From: Terrimonas sp. | Lineage (GTDB): Bacteria > Bacteroidota > Bacteroidia > Chitinophagales > Chitinophagaceae | Length of the DNA: 64,000 bases | NCBI GenBank assembly: GCA_016125075.1 | Contig: WGMO01000015.1 | Location: forward strand, 110,379-174,378 | Direction of reading: 5' to 3' | In this document: positions 53,776-63,722 of the stretch, piece after piece | How positions within the stretch are numbered: the first letter of the stretch is position 1 | Layout: the number at the start of each line of letters is the position of its first letter | Notes under the pieces: model-generated | Databases searched by the model: none | Seen by the model: only the letters and a program-made list of their open reading frames with translations | What the model was told of the DNA's origin: nothing | Made by a program: the position numbers and the translations under genes

Positions 53776-55194
53776 TTAAACTTTTATTTCCTTCCACCGG
53801 CCCCGCTTAAAGACGATATAGGCCGCGATCGCGATGGCCGTCTCTGCAATGGGTATGGCCAAAAAAGCGCCGAGCGGCCCCAGGTGAAAACCGATGGCGA
53901 GGGTATAGGCCAGTGGGATCTGGAAAAGCCAGAAACCGATAAAATTGATCCAGGTCGGGGTCCTGGTATCACCTGCACCATTCAGGGATTGGATCATCAC
54001 CATTCCGATCCCATAGAAAATAAATCCGGCCCCGATCACCTGCAGGGCCATCGTACCATAGGCATGTACACCGCTTTCTTTGGTAAAGATGCTGATGATC
54101 GGGGAAGCCAGGAACAGGAAGATAAGGGTGACCACCGACATAAATACGGCATTGTATTTCATGGTGAGCAGGGCGCTGCTCTCTGCCCTGACCGGTTGCC
54201 GGGCACCCAGGTTCTGACCAACAAGCGTGGCAGCAGCATTGCTCAGTCCCCAGGCAGGAAGGATAAAAAATACGATATTCCTGATCGCCAGCTGGTATCC
54301 CGCCACTGCTTCGGTGCTGCCTGTTTGAGCAATCAGTCTTCCCACCACGATCCAGCTGCCGGATTGAATCACGAACTGAATCGTTGCCGGCCAGCCCACT
54401 TCAACCAGTGTTTTGATCACCCCCGCATCCCATTTCAGGTGATTGGTTTTGATCTTGATGATGCCCTTGCCTTTTAAAAGGTGGTAGGTTTGGTATAATA
54501 CGCCCATGCCCCTGCCGATCGTGGTAGCGATCGCCGCCCCTTTTAATCCCAGCGCGGGCAAGGGTCCGTATCCGTAAATCAGGAGGGGACATAAAATAAT
54601 ATTCAACAAACTGGCGATCCAGAGGCTCCGCATGGCCATGGCAGCATCACCGGCTCCCCGGAATATGCCATTGATAAGGAATAATAAGATAATGACCACA
54701 CTGCCGCCCAGCATAATACGGGTAAAGGCCACTCCGTCTCTGACCACTTCGGGGGTGGCGCCCATGATGCGCAGGATATCTTCTGCAAAGACCACTCCCA
54801 GGCTACCCAGGATCAAGGCAGCTATCAAAGCGATCAGGATGGCCTGCATCCCGGCATGGGAAGCGGCATCAGGATTTTTTTCCCCGATCCTCCTGGCCAC
54901 TACCGCAGTGGCTGCCGTACTCAGACCGATGGCTAATGAATAGACGATCGTGATGGAGAACTCGGTCAGTCCTACGGTGGCAATGGCATTACTACTATTG
55001 GGTAAATGACCTACAAAATAGATATCAACAACGGCAAATACACTTTCCAGGCTCAGTTCAAGGATCATGGGGATCGCCAGCAGGATGATCGCTGTTTTGA
55101 TACTCCCCTGTGTATAATCCATTTCATCGCCTTTCAGCGCTTTTTTGAAAATGGCAATGGCATATGAAAACCTATTGATAATTTTTTTGGACAT
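53776..55194 (-). CDS. MATE family multidrug/sodium exporter
   Basis: 472 residues from the ATG at 55194; the frame opens earlier but without family similarity. Twelve transmembrane helices in two halves of six, with PMILELSLESVFAVVDIYFVGHLP near the start and GWPATIQFVIQSGSWIVVGRLIAQTG at the start of the second half, plus AATLVGQNLGARQPVRA and QSLNGAGDTRTPT. MATE proteins export cationic drugs or metabolites in exchange for sodium or protons. No regulator is adjacent. Confidence 0.93.
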   Translation of the reverse strand: MSKKIINRFSYAIAIFKKALKGDEMDYTQGSIKTAIILLAIPMILELSLESVFAVVDIYFVGHLPNSSNAIATVGLTEFSITIVYSLAIGLSTAATAVVARRIGEKNPDAASHAGMQAILIALIAALILGSLGVVFAEDILRIMGATPEVVRDGVAFTRIMLGGSVVIILLFLINGIFRGAGDAAMAMRSLWIASLLNIILCPLLIYGYGPLPALGLKGAAIATTIGRGMGVLYQTYHLLKGKGIIKIKTNHLKWDAGVIKTLVEVGWPATIQFVIQSGSWIVVGRLIAQTGSTEAVAGYQLAIRNIVFFILPAWGLSNAAATLVGQNLGARQPVRAESSALLTMKYNAVFMSVVTLIFLFLASPIISIFTKESGVHAYGTMALQVIGAGFIFYGIGMVMIQSLNGAGDTRTPTWINFIGFWLFQIPLAYTLAIGFHLGPLGAFLAIPIAETAIAIAAYIVFKRGRWKEIKV

Positions 55195-55519
55195 ATTGAA
55201 ATATTGAAAAAATAGATTGAAAAAAACAGCGCAGAAGGGCGCCATAGTAAATTGTTGAGCAGCGGTTGATCCGGATGGATCTTATAAGGATTTCATATGC
55301 GGTTCATTAAAGAAGGGCAAAACTAAAGGAAATTTGATCATGAAAAGCAAAGAAAAGCGGCAAATGGATAAACGCGGGAAAATGTTTATGGCAGGGGCCT
55401 GGCCGGGATAAAATTTTTTCCCCTGATGCAACCTCCTGGAAGTACCGGTGGTCTATTGGTCGGTTTTTCATAGGAAATTGGATAGAAAACGGGGCTGGAT
55501 GTCGATCCGGGCCCTTTTT

Positions 55520-58093
55520 TTATGCTATGGGCAGGTCAACTAGGTGTTTTTGAATAACGGTGATCAGGTCTTCTTCATTAAAGGGTTTGGTGACATAATC
55601 ATTCATACCGGCCTCAAAGCATTTTTCATTATCCCTTCTCATGGCACTGGCGGTGAGGGCGATCACCGGTAATTGCAGTTTCAGTTCGTTCCTGATGATG
55701 CGGGTGGCATTCAACCCGTCCATGACCGGCATCTGGAGGTCCATCAGCACCATATCAAAAGTTGATTCCCTGAGTTTCTGAATGGCATCGGCCCCGTTTT
55801 CCGCTTCGGTGATGACCACTCCGTATTCTGATAAAACAGCGGAGGCTACCAGCCTGTTCATCTCTACATCATCCACTACCAGGATCCTGCAGTTACTGAG
55901 TTTATTGATATCGGGGGAAATGTATTCGGGATTTGCAATGGAAGTGACTTCGGTTTTTTCCAGGGGAAATACAATGGTAATCCGGGTGCCGACATTCTTT
56001 TCACTTTCCACATCGATCGTACCCCCTTTTAATTCGACCAGGTATTTTGTAATGGACATACCCAGACCCGTACCGCCATATTTCCGGGTCACGGAACGGT
56101 CTTCCTGCGAAAACTTATCAAAGAGGTTGGCCAGGTATTCTTTTTCAATACCGACACCGGTATCAATCACTTCTAATCGGACTAGCTGCTGGCCCGGCCG
56201 GTCTTCCGCCAACTGGCAGTTAACCTGCACAGAACCTTTTTCCGTGAATTTTATCGAATTGCCCAGCAGGTTGAGCAGGATTTGTTTTAAACGGTGCGGG
56301 TCGCCTTTCAGGAAACGGTTGATCCTTTCGTCGGTATGCGTTTCCAGGACAAGTCCTTTTTCCTCCGCCTTATGCGACAATACAGCGATGGATTCCTGAA
56401 TCACTTCCTTGAAATCAAAATCGATATGTTCCAGCGATAGTTTACCTTCTTCAATTTTTGAAATGTCCAGGATATCATTGATCAGCACCAGCAGGTGTTC
56501 TGAGGCGGAATTGATATTTTGCAGGAAACCCCTTTGTTTTTCGGTCATATCCGTTTTCATCATCTGGGTGCCGAAACCGATTATCGCATTCAGGGGTGTC
56601 CGAATTTCATGGCTCATATTGGCGAGGAAACTTTCTTTCAGTTTTTCGGCATGTTCTGCTTTTTTAACGGCTTCAATCAGTTTCTTATGGTTGTTGACAT
56701 TTTCCGTGATATCGGTTCCGATACCGGATAGCCCCAGTATCTTTCCTTCAGGATCAAAAAGCGGGAAGATGACAAATGAATATTTCCTGACCTCATCCCT
56801 GTACAGGATATCCTGTTTTACCTCCACGGCTTTCTGCGCCTCAAAGATCTTTTTTTCAAAGCGCAGGAACTTTCCGGCAATCTCGTCGCCAAAAAGCATT
56901 TCATCCGTACAGCCAATAATATGATTGGGATTCAGGTTCAATACTTCGACAAACTGGTTATTGACCTGCACATATCGCCCTTTGTTATCCTTGATAAAAA
57001 TGATCTGCGGACAGTTGTCCAGGATCGATTGCAGGAGCAAATGCGATTCTTTCCTTTCCTGGTTTCTTTTTGTTCTTTCTTCATCGAGGAGGTAGATCTC
57101 CGTCACGTCTTTGGTGATACACTGGAACCCGGTGGGCACCCCGTTTTCCATCAGTAGTACGGCCTGCTGGTCCATCCATTTGTTTTCACCCTCCTTGGTT
57201 ACGATGGGAAACTTGATGCTCGACTCCGATAGCCGGTTCTCGATCATGTGCTGATAAAAATTGATCACCGTTGATTTCCATTCCTTATCGATCAGCATCA
57301 GGAAACTTTTCCCGATCAGTTCATCAGAATCATAGCCCGTTACTTTTTTGGCATAATTGCTGACAAAGGTGAATTCACCGCTTACATTGCTGGTGAAAAG
57401 GATGACCCCCGACTGGTTGATCAGTTCTTTATACTTGCTTTCATTCACCTGTGCTTCAAATTCTGCCCTTTTCCGCCGCCGGATCTGTTCACTGATACGG
57501 GTGAGCATGAAATAAACGATCAGGAAGGTGACAAGACAGATGATCAGGGTGGTGAGATAATAATTCCGCGAAGCCGCATCAAAGCGGTTGATATTGTTTT
57601 CAAAAAGGATTTCGTTGTACCGGCTGATTTTTGAGAGTTGCAGGTTTATCTTATTGGTGACCCTTTTCTTTTCAATACTGGGAACCTGCCCCTGCACCAG
57701 GGCCTGTCCCCGGGGCATATTGATGATGGCTGCATTCAGCTGCAGTTTCTCCATCACCATGTTCTTCAGCGTTTCTATATTGGCAACCTGTTCCGGGTGT
57801 CCGGTATAGGTACTGCTCATGGTGGTAATGCTGTTCATCAGCCCCGTGCTGTCGTCCCTGAATTTTTCAGCATAGTATTCGTCCCCGGTTAGGATATAAT
57901 TGAGCGAGGAAGATTCGGTGGAAGCGAGCTGCGCATTGAAATCATTGATATTCTGGAGCTGGTTGTTAAGTTGCTGGAAGGCTTCATTGCTGGCGGCATT
58001 ATTGGCGATATTCCTCCTCGTCTGCCAGATAAAAAAGGCCAGTACGAAAAAGGAAAAGACGATTACAAACAATACATTTTTATAGGTCTTCAT
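55520..58093 (-). CDS. Hybrid sensor histidine kinase with two PAS domains and a receiver
   Basis: 857 residues. An N-terminal membrane helix, a CHASE3-like sensor region (about 35-180) and a second helix (about 182-203) are followed by two PAS domains (about 220-335 and 345-465). Next are HisKA with MSHEIRTPLNAIIGFG (His at about residue 495), HATPase_c (LLNLLGNSIKFTEKG, DTGVGIEKEYL, GGTGLGMSITK), and a C-terminal receiver (LVVDDVEMNRL, VLMDLQMPVMDG). It is the kinase of the phosphorelay with the Hpt protein and response regulator encoded upstream on the same strand. Confidence 0.93.
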   Translation of the reverse strand: MKTYKNVLFVIVFSFFVLAFFIWQTRRNIANNAASNEAFQQLNNQLQNINDFNAQLASTESSSLNYILTGDEYYAEKFRDDSTGLMNSITTMSSTYTGHPEQVANIETLKNMVMEKLQLNAAIINMPRGQALVQGQVPSIEKKRVTNKINLQLSKISRYNEILFENNINRFDAASRNYYLTTLIICLVTFLIVYFMLTRISEQIRRRKRAEFEAQVNESKYKELINQSGVILFTSNVSGEFTFVSNYAKKVTGYDSDELIGKSFLMLIDKEWKSTVINFYQHMIENRLSESSIKFPIVTKEGENKWMDQQAVLLMENGVPTGFQCITKDVTEIYLLDEERTKRNQERKESHLLLQSILDNCPQIIFIKDNKGRYVQVNNQFVEVLNLNPNHIIGCTDEMLFGDEIAGKFLRFEKKIFEAQKAVEVKQDILYRDEVRKYSFVIFPLFDPEGKILGLSGIGTDITENVNNHKKLIEAVKKAEHAEKLKESFLANMSHEIRTPLNAIIGFGTQMMKTDMTEKQRGFLQNINSASEHLLVLINDILDISKIEEGKLSLEHIDFDFKEVIQESIAVLSHKAEEKGLVLETHTDERINRFLKGDPHRLKQILLNLLGNSIKFTEKGSVQVNCQLAEDRPGQQLVRLEVIDTGVGIEKEYLANLFDKFSQEDRSVTRKYGGTGLGMSITKYLVELKGGTIDVESEKNVGTRITIVFPLEKTEVTSIANPEYISPDINKLSNCRILVVDDVEMNRLVASAVLSEYGVVITEAENGADAIQKLRESTFDMVLMDLQMPVMDGLNATRIIRNELKLQLPVIALTASAMRRDNEKCFEAGMNDYVTKPFNEEDLITVIQKHLVDLPIA

Positions 58094-58133
58094 CTTGCTG
58101 GATATGGGTGGACAGGGTTAAAGGTTTATGGGT

Positions 58134-58481
58134 TCAGGCAACGGGTTTCAGGGTTTGCACGACCTGGCCGATCACTTTTTCCATCTTATCGATCAGTGCG
58201 GGCAGTTCTTCAGCATCCGTTCCCCGGGCAGCCAGGGATTCGATCTGTCTAACTTCTTGTTTTAAAGAAAGGATCCCCATATTATCGATAGAAGGTTTTA
58301 GCCGGTGCGCCAGTGCTTTCAGTTTTTCCCATTCGCCCTGCTGGTAGGCCTCTTTTATTTCCGCAGTGGTACGGGGAGCCTGTTCGGCAAAGAGGCTGAT
58401 CATCCTGTTCACAAAGGCGGTATTTCCTTTGGCGATGGCCTGTAGCTGGCCAAGATCATAGAGGTCTTTATTTTCTTCCAT
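58134..58481 (-). CDS. Stand-alone Hpt phosphotransfer protein
   Basis: 115 residues, one four-helix Hpt domain. The phospho-accepting histidine is His-59 in ALAHRLKPSIDNMGI. It lies 40 bp upstream of the hybrid kinase start and downstream of the response regulator, so it should pass phosphate from the kinase's receiver to the sigma-54 activator (or back). The family is usually found in such phosphorelays. Confidence 0.92.
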   Translation of the reverse strand: MEENKDLYDLGQLQAIAKGNTAFVNRMISLFAEQAPRTTAEIKEAYQQGEWEKLKALAHRLKPSIDNMGILSLKQEVRQIESLAARGTDAEELPALIDKMEKVIGQVVQTLKPVA

Positions 58482-58519
58482 TTCAGGGGCGGGTTTTTAG
58501 TGGTTCATGGGTTTTATAA

Positions 58520-58640
58520 GGGCAATAGGGAATAGGCAGTAGTAAATAGGCAATAAGCAATAGGCAATCGTTAATAATAGAGAATCTATTTAAATTCATA
58601 CACTTCATTTTATTGCTTTTTGCCTTTTGCCTATTGCATC
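58520..58640. repeat. Two-armed GCAATAG-type repeat
   Basis: Left arm 58520-58570 (ggcaatagggaataggcag..., many GCAATA(G/A) heptamers) and right arm 58610-58640 (tttattgctttttgccttttgcctattgc) are inverted copies. It fills the gap between the Hpt gene and the response-regulator gene. Confidence 0.75.
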
Positions 58641-58642
58641 TC

Positions 58643-59992
58643 TCACACTGCGATCTCTTTTTGTTGTAACATCTTATAAATAGTGCTTTTTCCTATATCC
58701 AGTTTATCGGCCACTTTGATCACGTCGTTATCGTATTTCTTCAGGAAGAGGGTGATGATATCCCGGTTATATTGTCTTAAGGTTTTTTCTTCCTGGATGA
58801 TGTTCTCTCCTGCACGGGTACTGGTATAGCTGATATCTTCGGCCTGGATCTCCTGTCCGTTGCACATAACCGCTGCCAGGTCGATCATGGATTTTAATTC
58901 CCTGATATTACCCGGGAAATGGTATCCCATCAGTTTATCCTTTGCTTCCTGTGCAATGGATAACGGGGGCAGTTTGTTTTCTTTGGCAAACTCATCGGCA
59001 AAATACTTGGCAAGGATCAGCACATCATTCCCTCTTTCCCGCAGGGGCGGCAGCTCGATGGGCAGGCCGATAATACGGTAGTAGAGGTCTTCCCGGAAAT
59101 TACCATTCGCCACTTCCTCCGCAAGGTTTTTATGCGTGGCCACGATCAGCCGGATATCGAGTTTCACTTTTTCATTACCGCCGACCCTGGTCACTTCTCT
59201 TTCCTGCAGTACCCGGAGCAGTTTGCTTTGCAGGCTCAGGTCCATCTCCGCTATTTCATCGAGGAAGATCGTGCCGCCATTGGCTTCTTCGAATTTCCCG
59301 GGCTTGCGGGCGATGGCGCCGGTAAAAGCGCCTTTTTCATGGCCGAACAATTCGCTTTCGATCAGTTCCCTGGGAATTGCCGCCATGTTAACGGCCACAA
59401 AATTTTTCTTTTTCCTGTCGCTGTTATAATGGATGGCTTTTGATACGACTTCCTTTCCGGTACCGGTTTCGCCGGTGATCGAAACATTGATATTGGTACG
59501 GGTCGCCTTCTCCATCAGTACAAAGGTTTTTTTCAGGGCGGGGCTCTGCCCGATGATGGTTTTTTCGAAGGCGAATTTCTGGCCGAGCTCTTCTTTTAAT
59601 TGTTCCACCTGTTTTTTCAGCGTGCCCCGTTCCCGGATCTTGATGATGGCGTTCCAGAGGAGGTCCTTGGTATTATCGTCCTTGATGATATAGTCGGTCA
59701 CCCCGTTTTTCAGGAGGTCGACCGCCACCGACACTTCTTCCTGTCCGCTGATGACGATGACCGGTAACTGGTCGTTAGTTGCTCTAATTTTCTGGAACAG
59801 CTGGTCGCCCGTCATATCGGGCAGGGAGAAATCGATACTGACCAGGTCGGGTTTTTTATAAAGGTTATCCAGGCATTCCTTGCCGGAAGTATACCGGGTA
59901 ATATGGTAGTCGGGGTTGAGGGAAAGGTGGTATTCAAGGATCTCGCCATACCACGGGTCATCTTCTACAATAAATATATTGTATGCCTGCAT
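58643..59992 (-). CDS. Sigma-54-dependent response regulator (NtrC family)
   Basis: 449 residues. Receiver domain with Asp-54 (VSIDFSLPDMTG) and acidic pair DD at 11-12. The AAA+ domain begins near residue 140: GETGTGKEVVSKAIHYNS (Walker A), the sigma-54-contacting GAFTGA loop, GGTIFLDEIAEMD (Walker B), DLYYRIIGLPIELPPLRER. A Fis-type helix-turn-helix ends the protein (NDVIKVADKLDIGKSTIYKMLQQ). It should bind enhancers and open -24/-12 promoters with the sigma-54 made by rpoN at 49503. First gene of the phosphorelay cluster. Confidence 0.95.
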   Translation of the reverse strand: MQAYNIFIVEDDPWYGEILEYHLSLNPDYHITRYTSGKECLDNLYKKPDLVSIDFSLPDMTGDQLFQKIRATNDQLPVIVISGQEEVSVAVDLLKNGVTDYIIKDDNTKDLLWNAIIKIRERGTLKKQVEQLKEELGQKFAFEKTIIGQSPALKKTFVLMEKATRTNINVSITGETGTGKEVVSKAIHYNSDRKKKNFVAVNMAAIPRELIESELFGHEKGAFTGAIARKPGKFEEANGGTIFLDEIAEMDLSLQSKLLRVLQEREVTRVGGNEKVKLDIRLIVATHKNLAEEVANGNFREDLYYRIIGLPIELPPLRERGNDVLILAKYFADEFAKENKLPPLSIAQEAKDKLMGYHFPGNIRELKSMIDLAAVMCNGQEIQAEDISYTSTRAGENIIQEEKTLRQYNRDIITLFLKKYDNDVIKVADKLDIGKSTIYKMLQQKEIAV

Positions 59993-60252
59993 GAATATTG
60001 GATTTCCCCTGTAAACGGCAGTTTTGTTTCCAAATTGTGGAAATTTCCATAAATAATAATTTCTTTAGGGGTTTTCCATTAGATAGAAAAGGGGATATAC
60101 TTAAATTGTAGGCAGGAAGGATTGAACACGGTAGGAAAAACAGCGGACGAATATTTTTTAGACATGCAGCGTAAACAGCGGGTCCCGGGCTTCCCATCAT
60201 TTTTTTCTTAGATTGTTACCCTTAGTTTTATACCCAAGAAGTCATTCATTAT

Positions 60253-61014
60253 ATGAAACCGAAAATCATCATCATGCTGCTCCTCGTGCAAACCCTGGCG
60301 GCACCCTTTAGCCAGGCCCAGACAAAACAGTTCAAGGCGCTGCTGGTCACTACCACCCGGGGCTGGCATCATGAGTCCCTGCATGCGGGTGTTTTGGCTA
60401 TTCAGCAACTCGGCATTAAAAATTATTTTGATGTGGTCTTGTTTGAAGACCCCAATAGTTTTACAGACAAGAACCTGGAGCAGTTCAGTGTTGTCATTTT
60501 TCTCAATACCACCGGTGATATTTTCGATTCGGCCCAGCAAAAAGTGATGGAAAGATTTATTCAATCAGGGAAAGGGTTTGTAGGGATTCACAGTGCCTCT
60601 GATACGGAATATGACTGGGATTGGTATACGCAACTGGTAGGGAGGATGTTTCATATCCACCCGGTGATCCAGACGGCCAGGGTCAATGTGGTCGATCCTT
60701 CTTTTCCGGGATTACAGGGTTTTGCGGGGAATAAATTATGGACGGATGAATGGTATGAATTCGGCCCGGAAAAGGTAACGGATCTGCATTATGTGTTGGC
60801 GGTAGATGAATCTTCCTATAACCCAAAAGTGCAATGGGGGGAGAAAAAGGGGAATGGCATGGGCAAATTCCACCCGATATCCTGGTATCATCCTTTTGAC
60901 GGGGGAAGGTCATTCTATACAGCCCTGGGGCATTTGCCCTCTGTGTACAGCGACCCGGTGTTCCTGAACCATCTATATGCCGGTATTTTCTGGGCCGTGA
61001 CGGGGAGGAAATAA
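60253..61014 (+). CDS. Secreted ThuA domain protein
   Basis: 253 residues with a signal peptide (MKPKIIIMLLLVQTLAAPFSQAQ). The domain has a class I glutamine-amidotransferase-like fold: ALLVTTTRGWHHESLHAGVLAIQQLG, VVIFLNTTGDIF, GFVGIHSASDTEYDWDWYTQLVGRMFHIHP and HLPSVYSDPVFLNHLYAGIFWA. ThuA proteins are linked to trehalose utilisation or, in Bacteroidota, to glycan-degrading clusters. No sugar genes are adjacent. The start is divergent from the phosphorelay operon. Confidence 0.9.
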   Translation: MKPKIIIMLLLVQTLAAPFSQAQTKQFKALLVTTTRGWHHESLHAGVLAIQQLGIKNYFDVVLFEDPNSFTDKNLEQFSVVIFLNTTGDIFDSAQQKVMERFIQSGKGFVGIHSASDTEYDWDWYTQLVGRMFHIHPVIQTARVNVVDPSFPGLQGFAGNKLWTDEWYEFGPEKVTDLHYVLAVDESSYNPKVQWGEKKGNGMGKFHPISWYHPFDGGRSFYTALGHLPSVYSDPVFLNHLYAGIFWAVTGRK

Positions 61015-61427
61015 TTTCCTTTTCCGGTTCTCCAACCCCCTCACAAGGCCATAGGGAGAGACGTTGCTGGGACCCGGACTAGTTTTATGACGCAAGGTCT
61101 TCCATCTCAAAATCGGATATTTGCGTATCAAATCGTATCAAACGTTTTGATAAATTGAATATTCTGTCCACCCGGGGTCTCGACAAGGCAATTGTTTAAA
61201 AGGGAGGGTTTATAGCGAAGAACCCGGGCAGACAAAAGCATGAATCACAATGATTTAAGAATTAAAGTATCATGACTTCCGGCAGGCAGGCTCTTTTCAA
61301 ATAAAAGCTGTCATAAATAAATCTACCTTTAATAAGACAAGCGCGCAAGACTGACTGCTTGTTCCATACTGGATATGCCGTGGCCAAAAGCAGCAATATT
61401 TCATTTTTACTAATTAATATTTAAAAA
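61015..61427. other. Intergenic region with a REP-like palindrome
   Basis: 413 bp, no gene. It holds the palindrome at 61164-61233, and two tandem gtatcaaa repeats ending in a near-palindrome tatcaaacgttttgata (61125-61152) that could be a regulator site. The promoter of the next gene is probably within the A/T-rich last 60 bp. Confidence 0.5.
61164..61233. repeat. REP-like palindromic element, copy 1
   Basis: Left arm gtccacccggggtctcg and right arm gcgaagaacccgggcagac are inverted with a few mismatches; the loop is about 33 nt. The first 19 bases (ttctgtccacccggggtct, from 61162) are identical to those of the element beside the RAYT gene at 63723. Confidence 0.75.
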
Positions 61428-62306
61428 ATGAAAAAAGTATTTACGTTGTTTATCTTCTTTTCGCTAATCAACAAATTTTCTTCAGCTCAGTCAAAAATGA
61501 TTATGTTATTGGATGGAAAAGAAAGTGACCTGTTAGGGTATTCAATGGAACCATCTACAGGGGCTACTAAAGAGATAAGACTGTTTGGACCTTTGCAAAA
61601 CGCAATACTTGCATTTCAATCAGGGCTCGCATCTGCAAAAACCATTCCGGCAATCAGTATTACAACATCCGATATAAATACCGGCACAACAACAATAAAA
61701 TTACTAAATGTTACAGTATTGGACCTAAAACAATACAACTCCACCTATAAAAATGGAATTTTCGAAATCACTTCCGGGGGAAATATGAATACCGAAGTAA
61801 GGTGCAAATATGGAAATATTGAAATGGCAAATGGGGCATCCAAAACTATGTCGTCTTCTGAAAACATAAAAGGGCTGGCCACTTACGAGATGAAAAAAAA
61901 CCCTTCCATGAAAGGTGCAACAGGCAGGTTGATCCTACAGCTGCCTGCCGATGCCGAGTTTTCAATGAATAAGGTATTGGCATCCGGGGATAAAAAATAT
62001 ATTGGCCATTTTTTCAGGGGGGATAATATAGGTTTATTCCCCGGTAACTACGATGTATATATTTATGGCGCCATTGTAAGCAATGTTGAAATACAAAAAG
62101 GTATGGAAACAAGAATAAAAGCCGGAGTGCTTAATCTAACAGATGCATTATTATACCGTGTGTACGGCCCTAATGGGAAAACATGGGTAGAAATGTTCAA
62201 AGGTCCTAAAAAAATTGGCCTCCCGGTAGGCACCTATTCAATTAGTGTGAATAATGGCCAGACGCAGGATATCGCTATTAAAGACGGGGAAGAAACCGAA
62301 TTTTGA
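61428..62306 (+). CDS. Secreted protein with a tail domain shared with the next gene
   Basis: 292 residues with a signal peptide ending SSAQ. The N-terminal half (residues about 22-150: MIMLLDGKESDLLG, PLQNAILAFQSG, TTTIKLLNVTVLDLKQYNS) vaguely recalls an Hcp-like tube protein but the match is weak. The C-terminal 130 residues start KGATGRLIL and end PVGTYSISVNN and IKDGEETEF. This tail is almost the same as that of the following gene (about 15 differences by eye). The codons are A/T-rich compared with the neighbours. Confidence 0.75.
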   Translation: MKKVFTLFIFFSLINKFSSAQSKMIMLLDGKESDLLGYSMEPSTGATKEIRLFGPLQNAILAFQSGLASAKTIPAISITTSDINTGTTTIKLLNVTVLDLKQYNSTYKNGIFEITSGGNMNTEVRCKYGNIEMANGASKTMSSSENIKGLATYEMKKNPSMKGATGRLILQLPADAEFSMNKVLASGDKKYIGHFFRGDNIGLFPGNYDVYIYGAIVSNVEIQKGMETRIKAGVLNLTDALLYRVYGPNGKTWVEMFKGPKKIGLPVGTYSISVNNGQTQDIAIKDGEETEF

Positions 62307-62444
62307 AAAGAATATAATTACACCATTCATTAAATACTATAATAGCAATTGTTACCATTAAATATTATTTTTTTACTGGGCAAAATGAAAGAGAAGGGCA
62401 TCCCGGCTTTTTATGATTGATTTTTTAATACAAAAAATTTTATA

Positions 62445-63635
62445 ATGAAAAAGTTACCTGTCATTGTTTACTTTATAAGCCTACTTTTTACAAGTAGTGC
62501 GACCTATTCCCAGTATCCTAATTCAGGTGGACCGGTTATTTTTAAAATCATGGATATAGAACCCGCTACGGCAAATTATTCGATTGCCACATGCAGGAGC
62601 GACGACGGGAAAACAATTCAATTCAAATTACCGCAAAACCAAAATAAAGTAGCAATAAATACTAAGCAGGGCTCTCTTCCTCTCGGGACACAGGTTGAGG
62701 CTGATTTTATAACTGGGAAAGCAACCTTGGTTAATAACCCGGTAGTGCAATATAAACTTGTTAAAGCCATATTTTCCCGGGCATGCTGCAATATCTCGGC
62801 GATAGAAAAGTCATTTGATTATTCAAAATGTTATATCATCGCAAAAAAAGATACCGCAAACGGAATTACGTATTTCATAATCAGAACTTCAGTAGTGAAT
62901 CAATCTCTTCCTTCAAAATTAAAATTAGGGATACCAATATATGAGAGGAATTATAATGGCATTAGATATGCCATTCTCAAAAACCCTGATGCGGATGGTG
63001 CAGAATATATGTCACTAAGTTTTAATTTCGGATATATGACAAATACGGCGTATAATAGTATTCCGAAGGCAAATAATCCCGGTTCGTTAGCTGAAAATGC
63101 TAACGCGAGCCAGGCCCAGACACAAAAATTAAATACCGGGCAAGGGGTCGTTAATGCTGAAGTAGAACAAAAACCAGGCAATCTAAATGCTATTCAAAAT
63201 AAGAATACTCCCACATACGAAATCGCCAACAATGCTTCACTGAAGGGTGCTACCGGCAGATTGATCCTAAAATTGCCAGACGATGCTGATTTTTCTATTC
63301 ATAAGGTTTTGGCATCCGGCGATAAAAAATACATAGGCCAGTTTTTCAGGGGAGATAATATAGGTTTATTTCCCGGCAACTACGATGTATATATTTATGG
63401 CGCTATTGTACCAAATGTTGAAATACAAAAAGGGATGGAAACAAGAATAAAAGCCGGGGTGCTTAATTTTACGGATGCATTATTATACCGTGTGTACGGT
63501 CCTAATGGGAACACATGGGTGGAAATGTTCAAAGGACCTAAAAAAATTGGCCTCCCGGTCGGCACCTATTCTATAAGTGTAAATGGCCAGTCAATGGAGA
63601 TTGTTATCAAGGATGGAGAAGTTACCGACTTCTAA
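62445..63635 (+). CDS. Secreted protein with a unique head and a tail shared with the previous gene
   Basis: 396 residues, signal peptide ending YSQ. The head (residues about 25-230: IMDIEPATANYSIATCRSDDGKTIQFKLPQ, a CCNI segment, RISFNFGYM-like strands) is unlike that of the preceding gene. An Asn/Gln-rich linker leads to the shared domain at about 266-396: KGATGRLIL, GDKKYIGQFFRGDNIGLFPGNYD, IYGAIVPNVEIQKGMETRIKAGVL, LPVGTYSIS. The two genes are tandem, 138 bp apart. I infer modular exchange of head domains. The function is unknown. Confidence 0.78.
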   Translation: MKKLPVIVYFISLLFTSSATYSQYPNSGGPVIFKIMDIEPATANYSIATCRSDDGKTIQFKLPQNQNKVAINTKQGSLPLGTQVEADFITGKATLVNNPVVQYKLVKAIFSRACCNISAIEKSFDYSKCYIIAKKDTANGITYFIIRTSVVNQSLPSKLKLGIPIYERNYNGIRYAILKNPDADGAEYMSLSFNFGYMTNTAYNSIPKANNPGSLAENANASQAQTQKLNTGQGVVNAEVEQKPGNLNAIQNKNTPTYEIANNASLKGATGRLILKLPDDADFSIHKVLASGDKKYIGQFFRGDNIGLFPGNYDVYIYGAIVPNVEIQKGMETRIKAGVLNFTDALLYRVYGPNGNTWVEMFKGPKKIGLPVGTYSISVNGQSMEIVIKDGEVTDF

Positions 63636-63722
63636 ACGAAAATTAAAATATTCCATACCCCGCTTGGCAAATTATCTTGATTGTAAATCATCAGCGTAAA
63701 GTGTACCACTAATTTAGTATTT

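Noticed and set aside
61065..61080. A third palindrome copy (gggacccggac)
   Set aside because: Only a half-arm similarity without a partner arm; not enough to call an element.
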